From JAAYVZ01 sp035384965 (GTDB lineage Bacteria > Acidobacteriota > Thermoanaerobaculia > Thermoanaerobaculales > Thermoanaerobaculaceae): DNA of 64,000 nucleotides. Positions 44,192 through 54,393 of this stretch are shown here, one piece after another (position 1 is the first letter of the stretch; every line of letters begins with the position of its first letter). The notes below the pieces were generated by a model, which was given only the letters and a program-made list of their open reading frames with translations, did not search any database and was not told where the DNA came from. The stretch spans positions 17,234 to 81,233 of the forward strand of contig DAOOJE010000016.1 of the NCBI GenBank assembly GCA_035384965.1, read 5' to 3'. Both the position numbers and the translations under genes were made by a program.

Positions 44192-45577
44192 TCAGTTCCA
44201 CCCCGACAGCGCCGGCCACACCAGCGCCAGCAGCGACAGCACCGCGAACGCGACCTGCTGCGGCCAGTGCCACCGCACCCACTTTTCGTAAGGAATCTTG
44301 GCCAGCGCCATGGTGCCGACGGTCACCCCGGAGGTCGGGATGATCATGCTGGTGAACCCGGTCCCCAGCTGGTAGGCGAGCACCACGGTCTGGCGCGTCA
44401 CCCCCGAGAGATCGGCCAGCGGCGCGAGCAGCGGCATCGTCAGCACCGCCTTGGTGGAGCCCGAGGGGATGAAAAAGTTGAGGATGGTCTGCAGCAGGAA
44501 CATGGACTGCGCCGCCAGCACGCCGCCGAGCCGCGACGTCACCGACGCCATGCCGTACAGGATCGTGTCGAGGATCTGGCCGTTTTCGAGGATGACGATG
44601 ATGCCCCCCGCGAACCCCACGATCAGCGCCGCCCCGGCGATGTCCTTGGCTCCCGTGATGAACGACTTCGCCACCTTGTTGGGGCCCATCCCCGCGGCCA
44701 GACCTGCGGCCACGCCCATGGCCAGGAACAGCCCGGCGAGCTCGAGCATGTACCACTTGAGCCTGGTGACGCCGACGATCAGGCCGACGATCGCCGCCCC
44801 GAGGATGAGGAGACACACCGCGTCCCGCCACGTGAAGTGTTTGTGCTCCTCCTCACTCCTTTCGAGCTCGGCGCGGCGCGCCTGGTCGAGCTCGTACATG
44901 ATGCTGCGCTCCGGGTTGGCCTTGATCCGGGCGGCGTAGACCATGACCCAGGCAATCGTGAACGCCGTCGCCACCGCCCACACGACCAGCCGGTAGCCTA
45001 GACCCGTGAGCGGTTCCAGGCCGGCGATGCCTTGCGCGATTTGCACCGTGAACGGGTTCATGAACCCAGCCGCGAACCCCACGCCGGCAGCCACGAACGA
45101 CAGGCACACCCCGACGATCGAGTCATACCCCAGGCTGATCGCCATCGGCACCAGAATCAAGGCGAACGGCATGGCCTCCTCGCACATCCCGAACGCTCCC
45201 CCGAAGAACGAGAAAACTGTCATGACGATCGGGATGATCAAGTACGCGCGTTGCTGCAGAGCCCTCACGAGCTGGTGGATGCCGGCCGCGATCGCCCCCG
45301 TGTCGTTGAGGATGTTGAACGCCCCGCCGACGATGAAGATGAAGACGATGACCGACCCGAGCTTGAGGAACCCGTGAGCGGGCGCCGTGAAGATCGCGCC
45401 GATCTGCGGCTTCGAGGGCATGGTCTGGAAGGAGCCGGTCTTGACGACCTCCCGCACGGTTTCCTTGACCTTGATTTGCTCTCGCTCGTAACGGCCGCCC
45501 GGCAGGACCCACGTCAGGACAGCCGCCAAGATGATGAGACAAAAGGCGATGACGAACACATCGGGGCTCTTCTTCAC
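44192..45577 (-). CDS. YfcC/ArcD-like membrane transporter (putative basic amino-acid or dicarboxylate carrier)
   Basis: A 461-residue polytopic protein of the YfcC family, which belongs to the dicarboxylate/amino-acid exchanger group. It has about eleven to twelve membrane helices and the conserved FGGAFGMCEEAMPFALILVP (about residues 128-147), FAAGFMNPFTVQIAQ and FFIPSGSTKAVLTMPLLAPL segments. Family members are proposed arginine/ornithine or peptide carriers. I choose the GTG with GGGAGG seven bases upstream, not the ATG at 45601, because that ATG is part of a TATAATG promoter box. Next to cyanophycinase it could import Arg- or Asp-containing products. Confidence 0.85.
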   Translation of the reverse strand: MKKSPDVFVIAFCLIILAAVLTWVLPGGRYEREQIKVKETVREVVKTGSFQTMPSKPQIGAIFTAPAHGFLKLGSVIVFIFIVGGAFNILNDTGAIAAGIHQLVRALQQRAYLIIPIVMTVFSFFGGAFGMCEEAMPFALILVPMAISLGYDSIVGVCLSFVAAGVGFAAGFMNPFTVQIAQGIAGLEPLTGLGYRLVVWAVATAFTIAWVMVYAARIKANPERSIMYELDQARRAELERSEEEHKHFTWRDAVCLLILGAAIVGLIVGVTRLKWYMLELAGLFLAMGVAAGLAAGMGPNKVAKSFITGAKDIAGAALIVGFAGGIIVILENGQILDTILYGMASVTSRLGGVLAAQSMFLLQTILNFFIPSGSTKAVLTMPLLAPLADLSGVTRQTVVLAYQLGTGFTSMIIPTSGVTVGTMALAKIPYEKWVRWHWPQQVAFAVLSLLALVWPALSGWN

Positions 45578-45599
45578 GATCCGCCTCCCGGGCGGGCGC

Positions 45600-45605
45600 A
45601 TTATA
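45600..45605 (-). promoter_or_regulatory. -10 box (TATAAT) of the YfcC-type gene
   Basis: A perfect TATAAT on the minus strand, 22 bases before the chosen GTG. The nearby TTGACG is too close to be its -35. Confidence 0.5.
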
Positions 45606-45790
45606 CGGGCGCGTCAAGCCCCTCCCCCGCCCGGTCGAGAGCCCGGGGCGCTCCCCCACCGTTCCCCTCGACCTGCGCGCCGCCGCTCCCCGGGCGTGGA
45701 CATTGCTGCAACGCTCGATGCGGAGGTTGTCGCGCTGGCGGCCCTGGCCACGCTCGCCGGCGTGCCAGAGGCTGCCGCGATCGCCCGCGG

Positions 45791-47602
45791 CTACGGATTC
45801 GGGACGCGGTAGACGTCGACGCCGTCCACCGTCGCCACCCGCTCAAGCCGCCGACGCAAGTCTGCGACCAGTCGTCCCTCCCGGGCGTCGGCCGCGAGCG
45901 GGAGCAGGCTCCGGACGGTGCCGCCACCGTACCCCGGAGTCACGATCACCACCGAAACCGTCTCGGCGCGCAGCCGCTCCAGGATCTCGGCGCCCGAGCG
46001 CACCTCCCGCAGCCAGGCGCGGAGCGGCGGATCGAGCAGGATCCCCTCGGCGATCCAGGGGCGGTCGAGATAAAACGGTGCCGGAAAGTCGAGCGCCATG
46101 ATCTTCCCCGCTCCGGCCTCGCGGCTGGCCAGCCGTGCAGCACGGTACGCGGGAACCGTCGCAGCGAGGAACGCTTCCCGGTCGAGCGCCCCGCCGAGGT
46201 ACTTCCAGGGACCGAACGTTGTCGCGACCACCGTGCAGGCGACGATCGCCGACGGCACGCACAGCAGCGCTGCAGCCCGCACCCAGACTCTCCCCGGCAG
46301 GCGAGCCACCGCCATGCCCTCACAGGCAGCCAGTGCCCACATCGCCGGCAGCAAGTAGCGCGTCGGCGGGTGGAACCACAACCCGAGCACTCCATACGCC
46401 ACGATCACGCCCGCAAGCCAGCGTGCCTGGCGGACCTTCACGGCGACGAGCAGCGCCAGCAGGCCAACGAGGTGGTGCCAGCCGGCGATCTCGTCCCCCC
46501 GCGCGGCCAGCGTCTCGCCCCACGCGATGCCGAGAAAGCCGCCGACGCCTGCGTTGAACTGCGTCGCATACCGGAGTGCGCCCTCGGCGAGCCCCGGGAT
46601 GGGCTTGCCGAGGAGGCCGAGCCCCACCGGGTACCAGGGATCCCCGGTCGCCACGGTGTTTCGGAGGCCGAACGGCAGCCAGGCGAGCACCGCCGGCAAC
46701 AGAACGGCGCCCGCCGCCCGCAGCCGGCGCCCGCGTCCCGCCGCAACCAGCGCCGCACCCCCGATCACGAGCACGGCCGGCCACACCGTCACCTTCGTCA
46801 CCGCCGCCGCGGCGAGCGGCAGCCCCGCCCAGGCGGCCCGCTTCCGGATCAGCAGGAACGCCGCCACAGCCACGTGAAAGAGCGCGACGTGATCGACGAA
46901 AGCCGCCCCGGCCTGGGCCAGCGCCACCGGCGTGGCGGCGAACGCCAGTGCCGCCAGCAGCGCAGGCCCGCGCGAGCGCCGGCCGCCGTGCACGGCCCCC
47001 GCCAGCACCGCGAGGCTCCCCAGGAACAGCATCAGGTGCAGCCACTTCGCACTTTCCGCCGAATCCAGGCGCAGGACCAGGAGATAGAGCATTTCGGCGG
47101 TCTGGGGGAACCCCCCCACGACGTCGTGGGGGTAAAAGGTGATCTTCCCCTCCAAGAGGTAAAGCTTGGGCAGCGCGAGGTGGTAACGAAGCCCGTCCGA
47201 GTCGACGACCGGCAACGCCGCCTGGAGCACCGCAGCGCCCGCCGTGGCCAGGGTCAGCACCGCCAGCACGGGGCTGGCGGCGGCAAGCCGCCACAGGTGG
47301 CGCCCCAACTCGCGCAGGCGCCGCGCGAACGCCGGCGCCACCCGCAGCGCCTGGACGGCGAGGGCGCAAGCCGCGAAAGTGCCAGCAGTGGTCCCGACCA
47401 GCGTCCCGACGACCCAGACGCTCCAGCCCACGGCCAGCCACCCCGCCGAGACGGCCAGCGGTACGACGACACGGCCGCTCCACCGGCGGGTCCGGCGCGG
47501 CAGCAGCGAGAACCCGACCAGCGACGAGCCCGCCAGCACCGTCGTTGCCAGGACTGCAGCCGCTGCTGCCGAGGACCAGGCTGCCCAGGCGTGTGCCAGC
47601 AT
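45791..47602 (-). CDS. Polytopic membrane protein, GT-C/family-39-like glycosyltransferase
   Basis: A 603-residue protein with about twelve membrane helices and a soluble C-terminal domain of about 110 residues. The first large loop reads VVDSDGLRYHLALPKLYLLEG (about residues 131-151), where the Asp and following Tyr-His resemble the catalytic loop of lipid-linked-sugar glycosyltransferases (ArnT/RgtA group). The YHLALPK and FHPPTRYLLPAMWAL segments are typical of uncharacterised members. Substrate is unknown. It starts 13 bases after the M20 peptidase stop and closes a five-gene minus-strand run. The 213-base gap to the YfcC gene holds no gene I trust. Confidence 0.7.
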   Translation of the reverse strand: MLAHAWAAWSSAAAAAVLATTVLAGSSLVGFSLLPRRTRRWSGRVVVPLAVSAGWLAVGWSVWVVGTLVGTTAGTFAACALAVQALRVAPAFARRLRELGRHLWRLAAASPVLAVLTLATAGAAVLQAALPVVDSDGLRYHLALPKLYLLEGKITFYPHDVVGGFPQTAEMLYLLVLRLDSAESAKWLHLMLFLGSLAVLAGAVHGGRRSRGPALLAALAFAATPVALAQAGAAFVDHVALFHVAVAAFLLIRKRAAWAGLPLAAAAVTKVTVWPAVLVIGGAALVAAGRGRRLRAAGAVLLPAVLAWLPFGLRNTVATGDPWYPVGLGLLGKPIPGLAEGALRYATQFNAGVGGFLGIAWGETLAARGDEIAGWHHLVGLLALLVAVKVRQARWLAGVIVAYGVLGLWFHPPTRYLLPAMWALAACEGMAVARLPGRVWVRAAALLCVPSAIVACTVVATTFGPWKYLGGALDREAFLAATVPAYRAARLASREAGAGKIMALDFPAPFYLDRPWIAEGILLDPPLRAWLREVRSGAEILERLRAETVSVVIVTPGYGGGTVRSLLPLAADAREGRLVADLRRRLERVATVDGVDVYRVPNP

Positions 47603-47615
47603 GGCCGCCGGGCCG

Positions 47616-48821
47616 CTACACCGAAGGGAGCAGGTCGGCCAGAAGCTCGATGCGGCGCGCGAACGACGCGAAGCTCACGTACTCCTCGCGGGTGTGCATG
47701 CCCTCCCCCACCGGGCCGAGGCCGTCCACCAGCGGCACCCTGCCGGGATCCTCCAGGTAGTTGGGGAACGAGATCCCGCCGCGGTCCTCCTCGACCACGA
47801 GGTCCCACCCCCGCGCCCGAGCCAGCGCAACGGTCCTTGCGACCAGCGCTGCCCCGGGTCCCTTCGGGTCCACGGGAGGCACCGAAAACCCACGCTCGAA
47901 CCGCATCTTCACGTCGTGCGCCGCGGCGACCCGCTCCGCCAGCGACGCCAGCGCACCCAGCACGCGTTCCCGGTCCGGGACCGACAGGAACCGCACCTCG
48001 CCCTCGGCCGCCGCGCGGTCGGAGACCACGTTACGCCGGCGCGGAGAGCCCAGAAGCTCGTGGTTGGCGGCCAGGTTGCTCACGAAGTCGGCATCGCCGC
48101 CGATCAGGCGCGCCACGTTCACGGTCACACCGGATCCCCGCTCGGACAGCGCCTGTGCCTGCGCCGCCCAGTCGGCAGCCGCAGCAGTGGCCGACCGGCC
48201 CTCCCAGTAGGCCAGGCCAGAGTGAGAGGCCCTGCCGGTCACATCCAGCCGCCACTCCGCCATCCCGCGCCGTCCGGCTACCAGCGTCTCCGCCTCCCCC
48301 TGCCGCTCGCCCGGCTCCAGCACCAGCATCGCCCGGGCCCCCGCACCCCACTTCCGCACGACGTTTTCCGAGATCCGCCCGCCCACTTCCTCGTCCGGCA
48401 CCGCCACCAGCAGCAGGTCCTCGGGAGGCTGCTGGCCGCGCGCCGCCAGCACGTCGAGAGCGCCGAGCAGCATGACGAGGCCGGCCTTCATGTCCAGCCC
48501 ACCGGTGGCGATCAACCTGTCCCCCTCGATGCGCGGCGGCACGGCTGGCAGCACCGTGTCCATGTGACCGACCAGCAGCAGGTACCGTTCGTCGGCCGCC
48601 GGCCCCCTGGCCACCAGCACGGGCTGGGGGTCGCCATCGCTGCCGGGCTCCTCCACGACCTCCGCCTGCAGCCCCCGGGCGCGCAGCTCCTCGCCGAGAC
48701 GCATCGCCACCCGCCGCAGCCCTTCGAGTTCCCCGCTGGCCGACGACACGCCACAAAGCTCCACGAGCAGGTCTCTGGAACGACGGATGATCGAGTTCAC
48801 ATCAGGGTTCGAATAGGACAT
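47616..48821 (-). CDS. M20-family metallopeptidase (CPG2/ArgE/DapE-like)
   Basis: A 401-residue dizinc exopeptidase that removes C-terminal acids or N-acyl groups. Metal ligands are visible in order: GHMDTV (His), GGLDMKAGL (bridging Asp), DEEVGG (catalytic Glu and ligand), LEPGE, and GMHTREEYV (last His) near the C-terminus. The dimerisation (lid) domain spans about residues 180-290. The DMKAG spelling differs from the usual DMKGG. Length fits glutamate carboxypeptidase-like enzymes. No signal peptide, so it acts in the cytoplasm. Its ribosome-binding site is weak (GGGGG). Confidence 0.85.
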   Translation of the reverse strand: MSYSNPDVNSIIRRSRDLLVELCGVSSASGELEGLRRVAMRLGEELRARGLQAEVVEEPGSDGDPQPVLVARGPAADERYLLLVGHMDTVLPAVPPRIEGDRLIATGGLDMKAGLVMLLGALDVLAARGQQPPEDLLLVAVPDEEVGGRISENVVRKWGAGARAMLVLEPGERQGEAETLVAGRRGMAEWRLDVTGRASHSGLAYWEGRSATAAAADWAAQAQALSERGSGVTVNVARLIGGDADFVSNLAANHELLGSPRRRNVVSDRAAAEGEVRFLSVPDRERVLGALASLAERVAAAHDVKMRFERGFSVPPVDPKGPGAALVARTVALARARGWDLVVEEDRGGISFPNYLEDPGRVPLVDGLGPVGEGMHTREEYVSFASFARRIELLADLLPSV

Positions 48822-48883
48822 ACAACCCCCACCCACAGCGGCGGAGTGTATCACCGAGCCGCCGGCACCCGCCCGGCGCCTCG

Positions 48884-50020
48884 CTACGCCCACACCCCCG
48901 GAACGGCACGGCCACAGGAGGGGCACGTACCGTCGCGGAGACGGTTGGAAAGGACCCGGAAGCCGACGCGCTCGATGAGCACCTCGCCGCAACCGGGGCA
49001 AACGGTCTTCTCGCCGGCGTGCCCGGGGACGTTGCCGACATAAGCGAACTGCAGGCCTTCGGCGCGGGCGATCGCCCAGGCGCGGTCGAGCGTGGCCACC
49101 GGGGTGGCCGGCAGGTTGGTGAGGCGGTAGGTGGGGTGGAAGCGGGTAAAGTGCACGGGCACCTCGTGCCCGAGCGTGCCCGCGACCCAGCGCGCGAGAT
49201 CGCGCACCTCCGCCTCGGAGTCGTTGAGCGTGGGGATGAGCAGCACCACGATCTCGAGCCACACCCCCGCGCCCCTGATGATCTCGAGCGCCTTGAGCAC
49301 CGGCCCCAGTTCGCCACGCACGAGGTCCCGGTAGAACTTCTCGCGGAACGCCTTGAGGTCCACCTTGACCGCGGTGAGCAGCGGCAGCACCTCGCGCAGG
49401 GGCTTCTCCTGGATGTACCCGTTGCTCACCACGGTGGAGCGCACCCCGAGCCGCCGCCCGGCCACGGCAGCATCGCGGACGTACTCCCAGAACACCACCG
49501 GCTCCGAGTAGGTGGCTGAAAGCAGCGGGGCACCGGCCTGCCGAGCCGCCTTCGCCAGCGCCTCGGGAGGCAGGTAGACCGCCTTCACCTGCTCGGCCCG
49601 GAACTGCGAGATTTCCCAGTTCTGGCAGAACTTGCACTCGACATTGCAGCCGGCGGTGGCGTACGACAGCGCCCGCTGGCCCGGCAGCACGTGAAAGAAC
49701 GGCTTCTTCTCGATCGGGTCGACGTGCACCGCGCACGCCGCCCCCCACACCAGCGTGTGGTACACACCCCGGCGGTTCTCGCGCACGCCGCACCCGCCGG
49801 TCTCGGCATCAGCGACCTGGCACGCCCGCGGGCAAAGCTGGCACTCCACCCGCCTTTCCCCGAGCGAGCGATACCACGACGCCTCGCGAGCCGGGATCTC
49901 GTCCCCCGGCACCGTGGCGCCGACCACCGGCTCGGCCGCGGCACCCCGGCGCAGCAGGCACGTCCCGAGCCCCGCGCACGCCAGGCCGAGCAGCCGCCGC
50001 CGGTCGAGCTCACTGCTCAC
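48884..50020 (-). CDS. AmmeMemoRadiSam-type radical SAM protein with Tat-like N-terminus
   Basis: A 378-residue radical SAM enzyme: N-terminal twin-arginine-like segment (DRRRLLGLACAG), a Cys-rich block ECQLCPRACQVADAETGGCG (about residues 55-75), the radical SAM cluster motif AGCNVECKFCQNWEIS (about residue 118), and a C-terminal zinc-ribbon-like CPGCG...CPSCG pair. It matches the pyruvate formate-lyase-activating-like branch found with AMMECR1 and Memo genes, neither of which is in the window. A Tat leader would export the folded protein with its cluster, unusual for radical SAM enzymes. GTG start with GGAGG upstream, overlapping the DUF362 stop by four bases. Confidence 0.85.
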   Translation of the reverse strand: MSSELDRRRLLGLACAGLGTCLLRRGAAAEPVVGATVPGDEIPAREASWYRSLGERRVECQLCPRACQVADAETGGCGVRENRRGVYHTLVWGAACAVHVDPIEKKPFFHVLPGQRALSYATAGCNVECKFCQNWEISQFRAEQVKAVYLPPEALAKAARQAGAPLLSATYSEPVVFWEYVRDAAVAGRRLGVRSTVVSNGYIQEKPLREVLPLLTAVKVDLKAFREKFYRDLVRGELGPVLKALEIIRGAGVWLEIVVLLIPTLNDSEAEVRDLARWVAGTLGHEVPVHFTRFHPTYRLTNLPATPVATLDRAWAIARAEGLQFAYVGNVPGHAGEKTVCPGCGEVLIERVGFRVLSNRLRDGTCPSCGRAVPGVWA

Positions 50021-50985
50021 GCCGGCACCTCCTTGACCGCCGCCGGGTCGCCCACACCGAGCCCGTACCGGGCCGCGGTGGCGATGAAGCGCGGCGCCCG
50101 CCGGGCTTCGGCGAGACGCGGCAGGCCGCGCCTCGCCCGCTCCTCGTCGATGACCTTCCACGCCCAGGCGTCGATCGCCACCGGATCGGTGGCCACCGCG
50201 ACCATTCCGAGCGGCCAGGTGGCGTCGGGACGGTAGGCGGGGCCGCCGTGGCACTGGGCCACGCCTCCGTCGAGCACGGTCAGCCGCAACTTGCCCCGCA
50301 CGAACGGATGGCTCACGACGTCGGCCACGTAAGGGTCGCAGTTGGAGTCGTGGTACTTGTTGGGGTTGTGGATGACGCCGTACCAGTTCTTGAGCCCTGC
50401 CGACACGCCTGCCAGGTCGTGATCCTTGACGACACCGAACGACACCAGCGCCGTGCACGTCGTCGAGACCAGCCGCGCGAAGCACGAACCGATTGCGCCG
50501 TGACTGGAAGGCTCGCGATCGAAGTCGTTGTCGATGCCGAAGCACAGGAACGGCCCGCCGGAGCGCCGGATCGCGAAACCGGCTCGCCCCAGCTCGCGCG
50601 AGGAGCGGTCGAACACGACGATGCGCTCGGGGGGGATGCCCGCTTCCCCGAGCAGCGCCGCCAGCGCCTCCACGAGCACCGGGCGGGGCGACATGCGCGG
50701 CCCGCCCAGGCAGTTGAGCTTGATCCCCACCGTGTCGTTCGCGGCAAAAAGCCGCCTGGCCGCCCCCGTGCCCGACGCCTCGCCGGTCGCCGCCGCGAGC
50801 GCGCTCCCGATTGCCTGCCGCGCCACCTCAATGCTCGGCCCTGCGCCGTCGGCCGCGCCCCCGAGCCGTGCCACCCCGACCGTGCCGCGGCGCCCAGGCA
50901 CCGGCGTCGCCCCCGCGCTCATCGCGCCCACGACCCCGGCACCTACCACGGCCAGCAGTTCCCGGCGGCTCAGCGGCTCGCTCAT
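50017..50985 (-). CDS. Tat-exported DUF362 protein
   Basis: A 322-residue protein with a twin-arginine signal (SRRELLAVVGAGVVGAMSAGA) and a DUF362 domain: NDTVGIKLNCLGG, VLVEALAALL, KDHDLAGVSAGLKNWYGVIHNP and the C-terminal DPVAIDAWAWKVID. DUF362 proteins occur with iron-sulfur proteins and are of unknown function; the ferredoxin domain present in many is absent here. Its coupling to the radical SAM gene by a GTGA overlap implies a joint, probably redox, task outside the cytoplasm. Confidence 0.82.
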   Translation of the reverse strand: MSEPLSRRELLAVVGAGVVGAMSAGATPVPGRRGTVGVARLGGAADGAGPSIEVARQAIGSALAAATGEASGTGAARRLFAANDTVGIKLNCLGGPRMSPRPVLVEALAALLGEAGIPPERIVVFDRSSRELGRAGFAIRRSGGPFLCFGIDNDFDREPSSHGAIGSCFARLVSTTCTALVSFGVVKDHDLAGVSAGLKNWYGVIHNPNKYHDSNCDPYVADVVSHPFVRGKLRLTVLDGGVAQCHGGPAYRPDATWPLGMVAVATDPVAIDAWAWKVIDEERARRGLPRLAEARRAPRFIATAARYGLGVGDPAAVKEVPA

Positions 50986-51116
50986 GGCACCCCCCTCAGC
51001 AGAGATACGCCCCGCCGCCGCCAAACGCAAGCCCGCGAACAGGCCCGTCTGGAAGGCTGCGGCGCGTCTGAGGGGTTGCGGTCCGGGGCTCGCGGTCGGC
51101 CGCCCCACGGGCCGGT

Positions 51117-51500
51117 TCACTCGACCGTGAACGAGGATGTGGCGAGCACGTTGCCGGCGGTGTCCAGGACCTCCACCTTCCACGCTCCGGTCCACGCGGC
51201 CGGGATGCTCTTGGCCGACCAGGTGCGCCAGCGCGCCGCCTTCACCGGCAGCTCGATGCGGCGCACCTCCTTCTCGCCGTAGTACCAGACGTGCACGACC
51301 GCGCCGGAGCCGTCCTTGACCTCCGAGAAGCAGTAGAGCTGCCCCACCGTCGCCGGGAAGCTCTCCGCCGCCCCGACCGGCGCGCGATCCTGCACGCCCG
51401 TGCAGACGATTGCGGTCGCGAACGCGCCTTCCTCCGCCAGCGCCGCGCTCCCCGCCACCAGCAGCAGGACCCCGAGCCACCCGAACACCATGTCCCGCAT
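51117..51500 (-). CDS. Exported DUF2914 protein
   Basis: A 127-residue protein with a signal peptide (MRDMVFGWLGVLLLVAGSAALA) and a single beta-sandwich-like DUF2914 domain: GVQDRAPVGAAESFPATVGQLYCFSEV, VVHVWYYGEKEVRRIELPVKAARWRTWS and WTGAWKVEVLDTAGNVLATSSFTV. The function of the domain is unknown. GAGGAG lies seven to eight bases upstream of the ATG, and a TAGGAT box sits 23 bases upstream. It is the first gene of the run leading through DUF362 and the radical SAM enzyme. Confidence 0.8.
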   Translation of the reverse strand: MRDMVFGWLGVLLLVAGSAALAEEGAFATAIVCTGVQDRAPVGAAESFPATVGQLYCFSEVKDGSGAVVHVWYYGEKEVRRIELPVKAARWRTWSAKSIPAAWTGAWKVEVLDTAGNVLATSSFTVE

Positions 51501-51567
51501 GTTCGTTCTCCTCTCGCCCCACATCCTATCCCACACCCACCCTCCGCCGCCCGACTGCCCGGTGTGC

Positions 51568-51573
51568 TACGAT
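51568..51573 (+). promoter_or_regulatory. -10 box (TACGAT) of the pyr operon
   Basis: TACGAT, then nine bases and an in-frame ATG (51583). Transcription near 51581 would make that ATG almost leaderless, while the better start at 51616 has GGAGG. There is no room for a PyrR attenuator between promoter and pyrR. Confidence 0.45.
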
Positions 51574-51615
51574 CCAGCCCCGATGCGAGGTGAACCGAAG
51601 GCGCAGGGAGGTGCC

Positions 51616-52163
51616 ATGCACAAAGTGCAAGTGCTTGACGCGAGGGAGCTTGCTCGCGTGTTCGAGCGGCTCGCGGCGGAGATCGTCGAGCAGGTCAAGG
51701 ACGACGAGAGGTTGTACATGGTGGGTGTCCAGACCCGGGGAGTCCCGATCGCCCGGCGCCTGGCCGAGCTCATCGGCGCCGCGACCGGGCACAAGCCGCC
51801 CGTGGGCGCCATCGACATCTCGCTGTACAGGGACGACATCGGGCCGTGGCGGCCGGCGCACCAGCAGCCCGTCATTCGCGACACCCGGCTGGACGAGAGC
51901 ATCGAGGGCCGCATCGTCTGTCTCGTCGATGACGTGCTCTACACCGGCCGCACCGTGCGCGCGGCCCTCGACACGCTGATGGACTTCGGCCGGCCACGCG
52001 CCATTCGCCTGGCGGTGCTCGTCGACCGCGGCCATCGCGAGCTGCCGATCGCCGCCGACTTCGTGGGCCGCACCGTGCCGACCGCCCGAGCCGAGGACGT
52101 CCAGGTGCGCATCAAGGAAGTGGACGGGGAGGAGGGCGTGTGGCTGTTCAAGGAGGTGGCGCC

Positions 52164-52167
<4 letters not shown>
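51616..52167 (+). CDS. pyrR: PyrR bifunctional regulator/uracil phosphoribosyltransferase
   Basis: PyrR binds pyr mRNA in response to UMP in many bacteria and has weak uracil phosphoribosyltransferase activity. The 183-residue protein shows the PRPP loop VDDVLYTGRTVRAAL (about residues 97-111), VGVQTRGVPIARRLA and the C-terminal DRGHRELPIAADFVG...EDVQVRI. The start has GGAGG five bases upstream; an in-frame ATG 11 codons earlier is an alternative for a leaderless product. It overlaps pyrB by ATGA. Confidence 0.93.
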
Positions 52168-53100
<933 letters not shown>

Positions 53101-53120
<20 letters not shown>

Positions 53121-54393
53121 GCACGCACGCGTGGTGGACCCTTCCCAGCGCCTCGACGAAGGGCTGGACATCCTGGTCGCCGACGGCAAGATCGCGCGGC
53201 TGGGGGAGCGCATCGAGGACCGGGACGCGCAGGTTCTGGACGCCGCGGGCCTGGTGGCGGCCCCGGGGTTCATCGACATGCACGCGCACTTGCGGGAGCC
53301 GGGGTTCGAGCACAAGGAGACGATCGCCTCCGGCGCCGCGGCGGCCGTGGCTGGCGGGTTCACCGCCGTGTGCTGCATGGCCAACACCCAACCCGTCAAC
53401 GACTGCGCGCCCGTGACCGAGTACATCCGTGCCCGCGCCGAGGCTGCGGGACTGGCCCGCGTCCACCCGATCGGCGCCGTGTCCAAAGGGCTGGCCGGCG
53501 AGGAGCTGGCCGAGCTCGGCGAGATGGTGCGGTCCGGGGCGGTGGCGTTCTCCGACGACGGCAAGCCGGTGCGCAACAGCTACCTCATGCGGCGGGCGCT
53601 CGAGTACGCGCAGCTCTTCGACGTGCCGGTCATCGACCACTGCGAGGACGCCGACCTGGCAGCCAGGGGTGTGATGCACGAGGGCGCCGTGAGCACGCGG
53701 CTCGGACTGCGGGCGATTCCGAGCGCCGCCGAGGACGTCATGGTCGCGCGCGACATCGTGCTGGCCGAGCTGACGCGCGGGCGGGTGCACATCGCCCACC
53801 TGTCCACGAAGGGCGCCATGGAGATGGTCGGGGCGGCCAAGGCCAGGGGGCTGGCCGTGACGTGCGAGGTCACGCCCCATCACCTCGCGCTTTCCGACCA
53901 GGCGGTGGCCGATTCCGATTTCGACACCGCCACCAAGGTCAACCCGCCACTGCGCTCCGCCGAGCACGTCGAGGCGCTCATCCAGGGGGTGATGGACGGG
54001 CTGGTGGACTGCCTGGCGACCGACCACGCCCCGCATCACGCCGACGAGAAGGCGCAGGAGTACGACGTGGCGCCGTTCGGGATGGTGGGGCTCGAGACGG
54101 CGGTCCCAGTCACCTACGACCTTCTCGTGCTCCGGCGCAAGCTGCCGCTTCGGCTGTGGATCCAGCTCTGGTCCACGAACCCGGCGCGGCTTTTGAAGCT
54201 GCCCGGCGGCACCCTCAAGCCGGGCTCGCCCGCCGACATCACACTGCTCCACCTCGACAAGACAGCCGTCGTGAGCCCCGACCGGTTCCGCTCGCTCTCG
54301 CGCAACACGCCGTTCGGCGGGAAGCGCCTGCGCGGCTGGCCGGCTGCTACGATAGTGGGGGGGAGGATCGCCTGGCAGCGTGAGCGAAGATAG
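53101..54393 (+). CDS. pyrC: Dihydroorotase (type I)
   Basis: Cyclises carbamoyl-aspartate to dihydroorotate. The 430-residue protein has the amidohydrolase motifs DMHAHLREPGFEHKE (zinc His pair, about residues 59-73), the lysine/Asp loop AFSDDGKPV, VTPHHLALSD and ATDHAPHH with the catalytic Asp. The carboxylated lysine position of some type I enzymes is replaced by the FSDDG loop, as in the zinc-only subtype. It starts at a GTG with GGAGG upstream, inside the end of pyrB. Confidence 0.95.
54348..54353 (+). promoter_or_regulatory. -10 box (TACGAT) within the end of pyrC
   Basis: TACGAT lies 26 bases before the GTG of the response-regulator gene and is followed by GGGAGG. It would give the regulator expression independent of the pyr operon. 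Confidence 0.4.

Noticed and set aside
45531..45812. Plus-strand frame ending ATLDAEVVALAALATLAGVPEAAAIARGYGFGTR
   Set aside because: The last 35 residues look gene-like, but the rest is antisense to the YfcC gene start and promoter, and I recognise no family.
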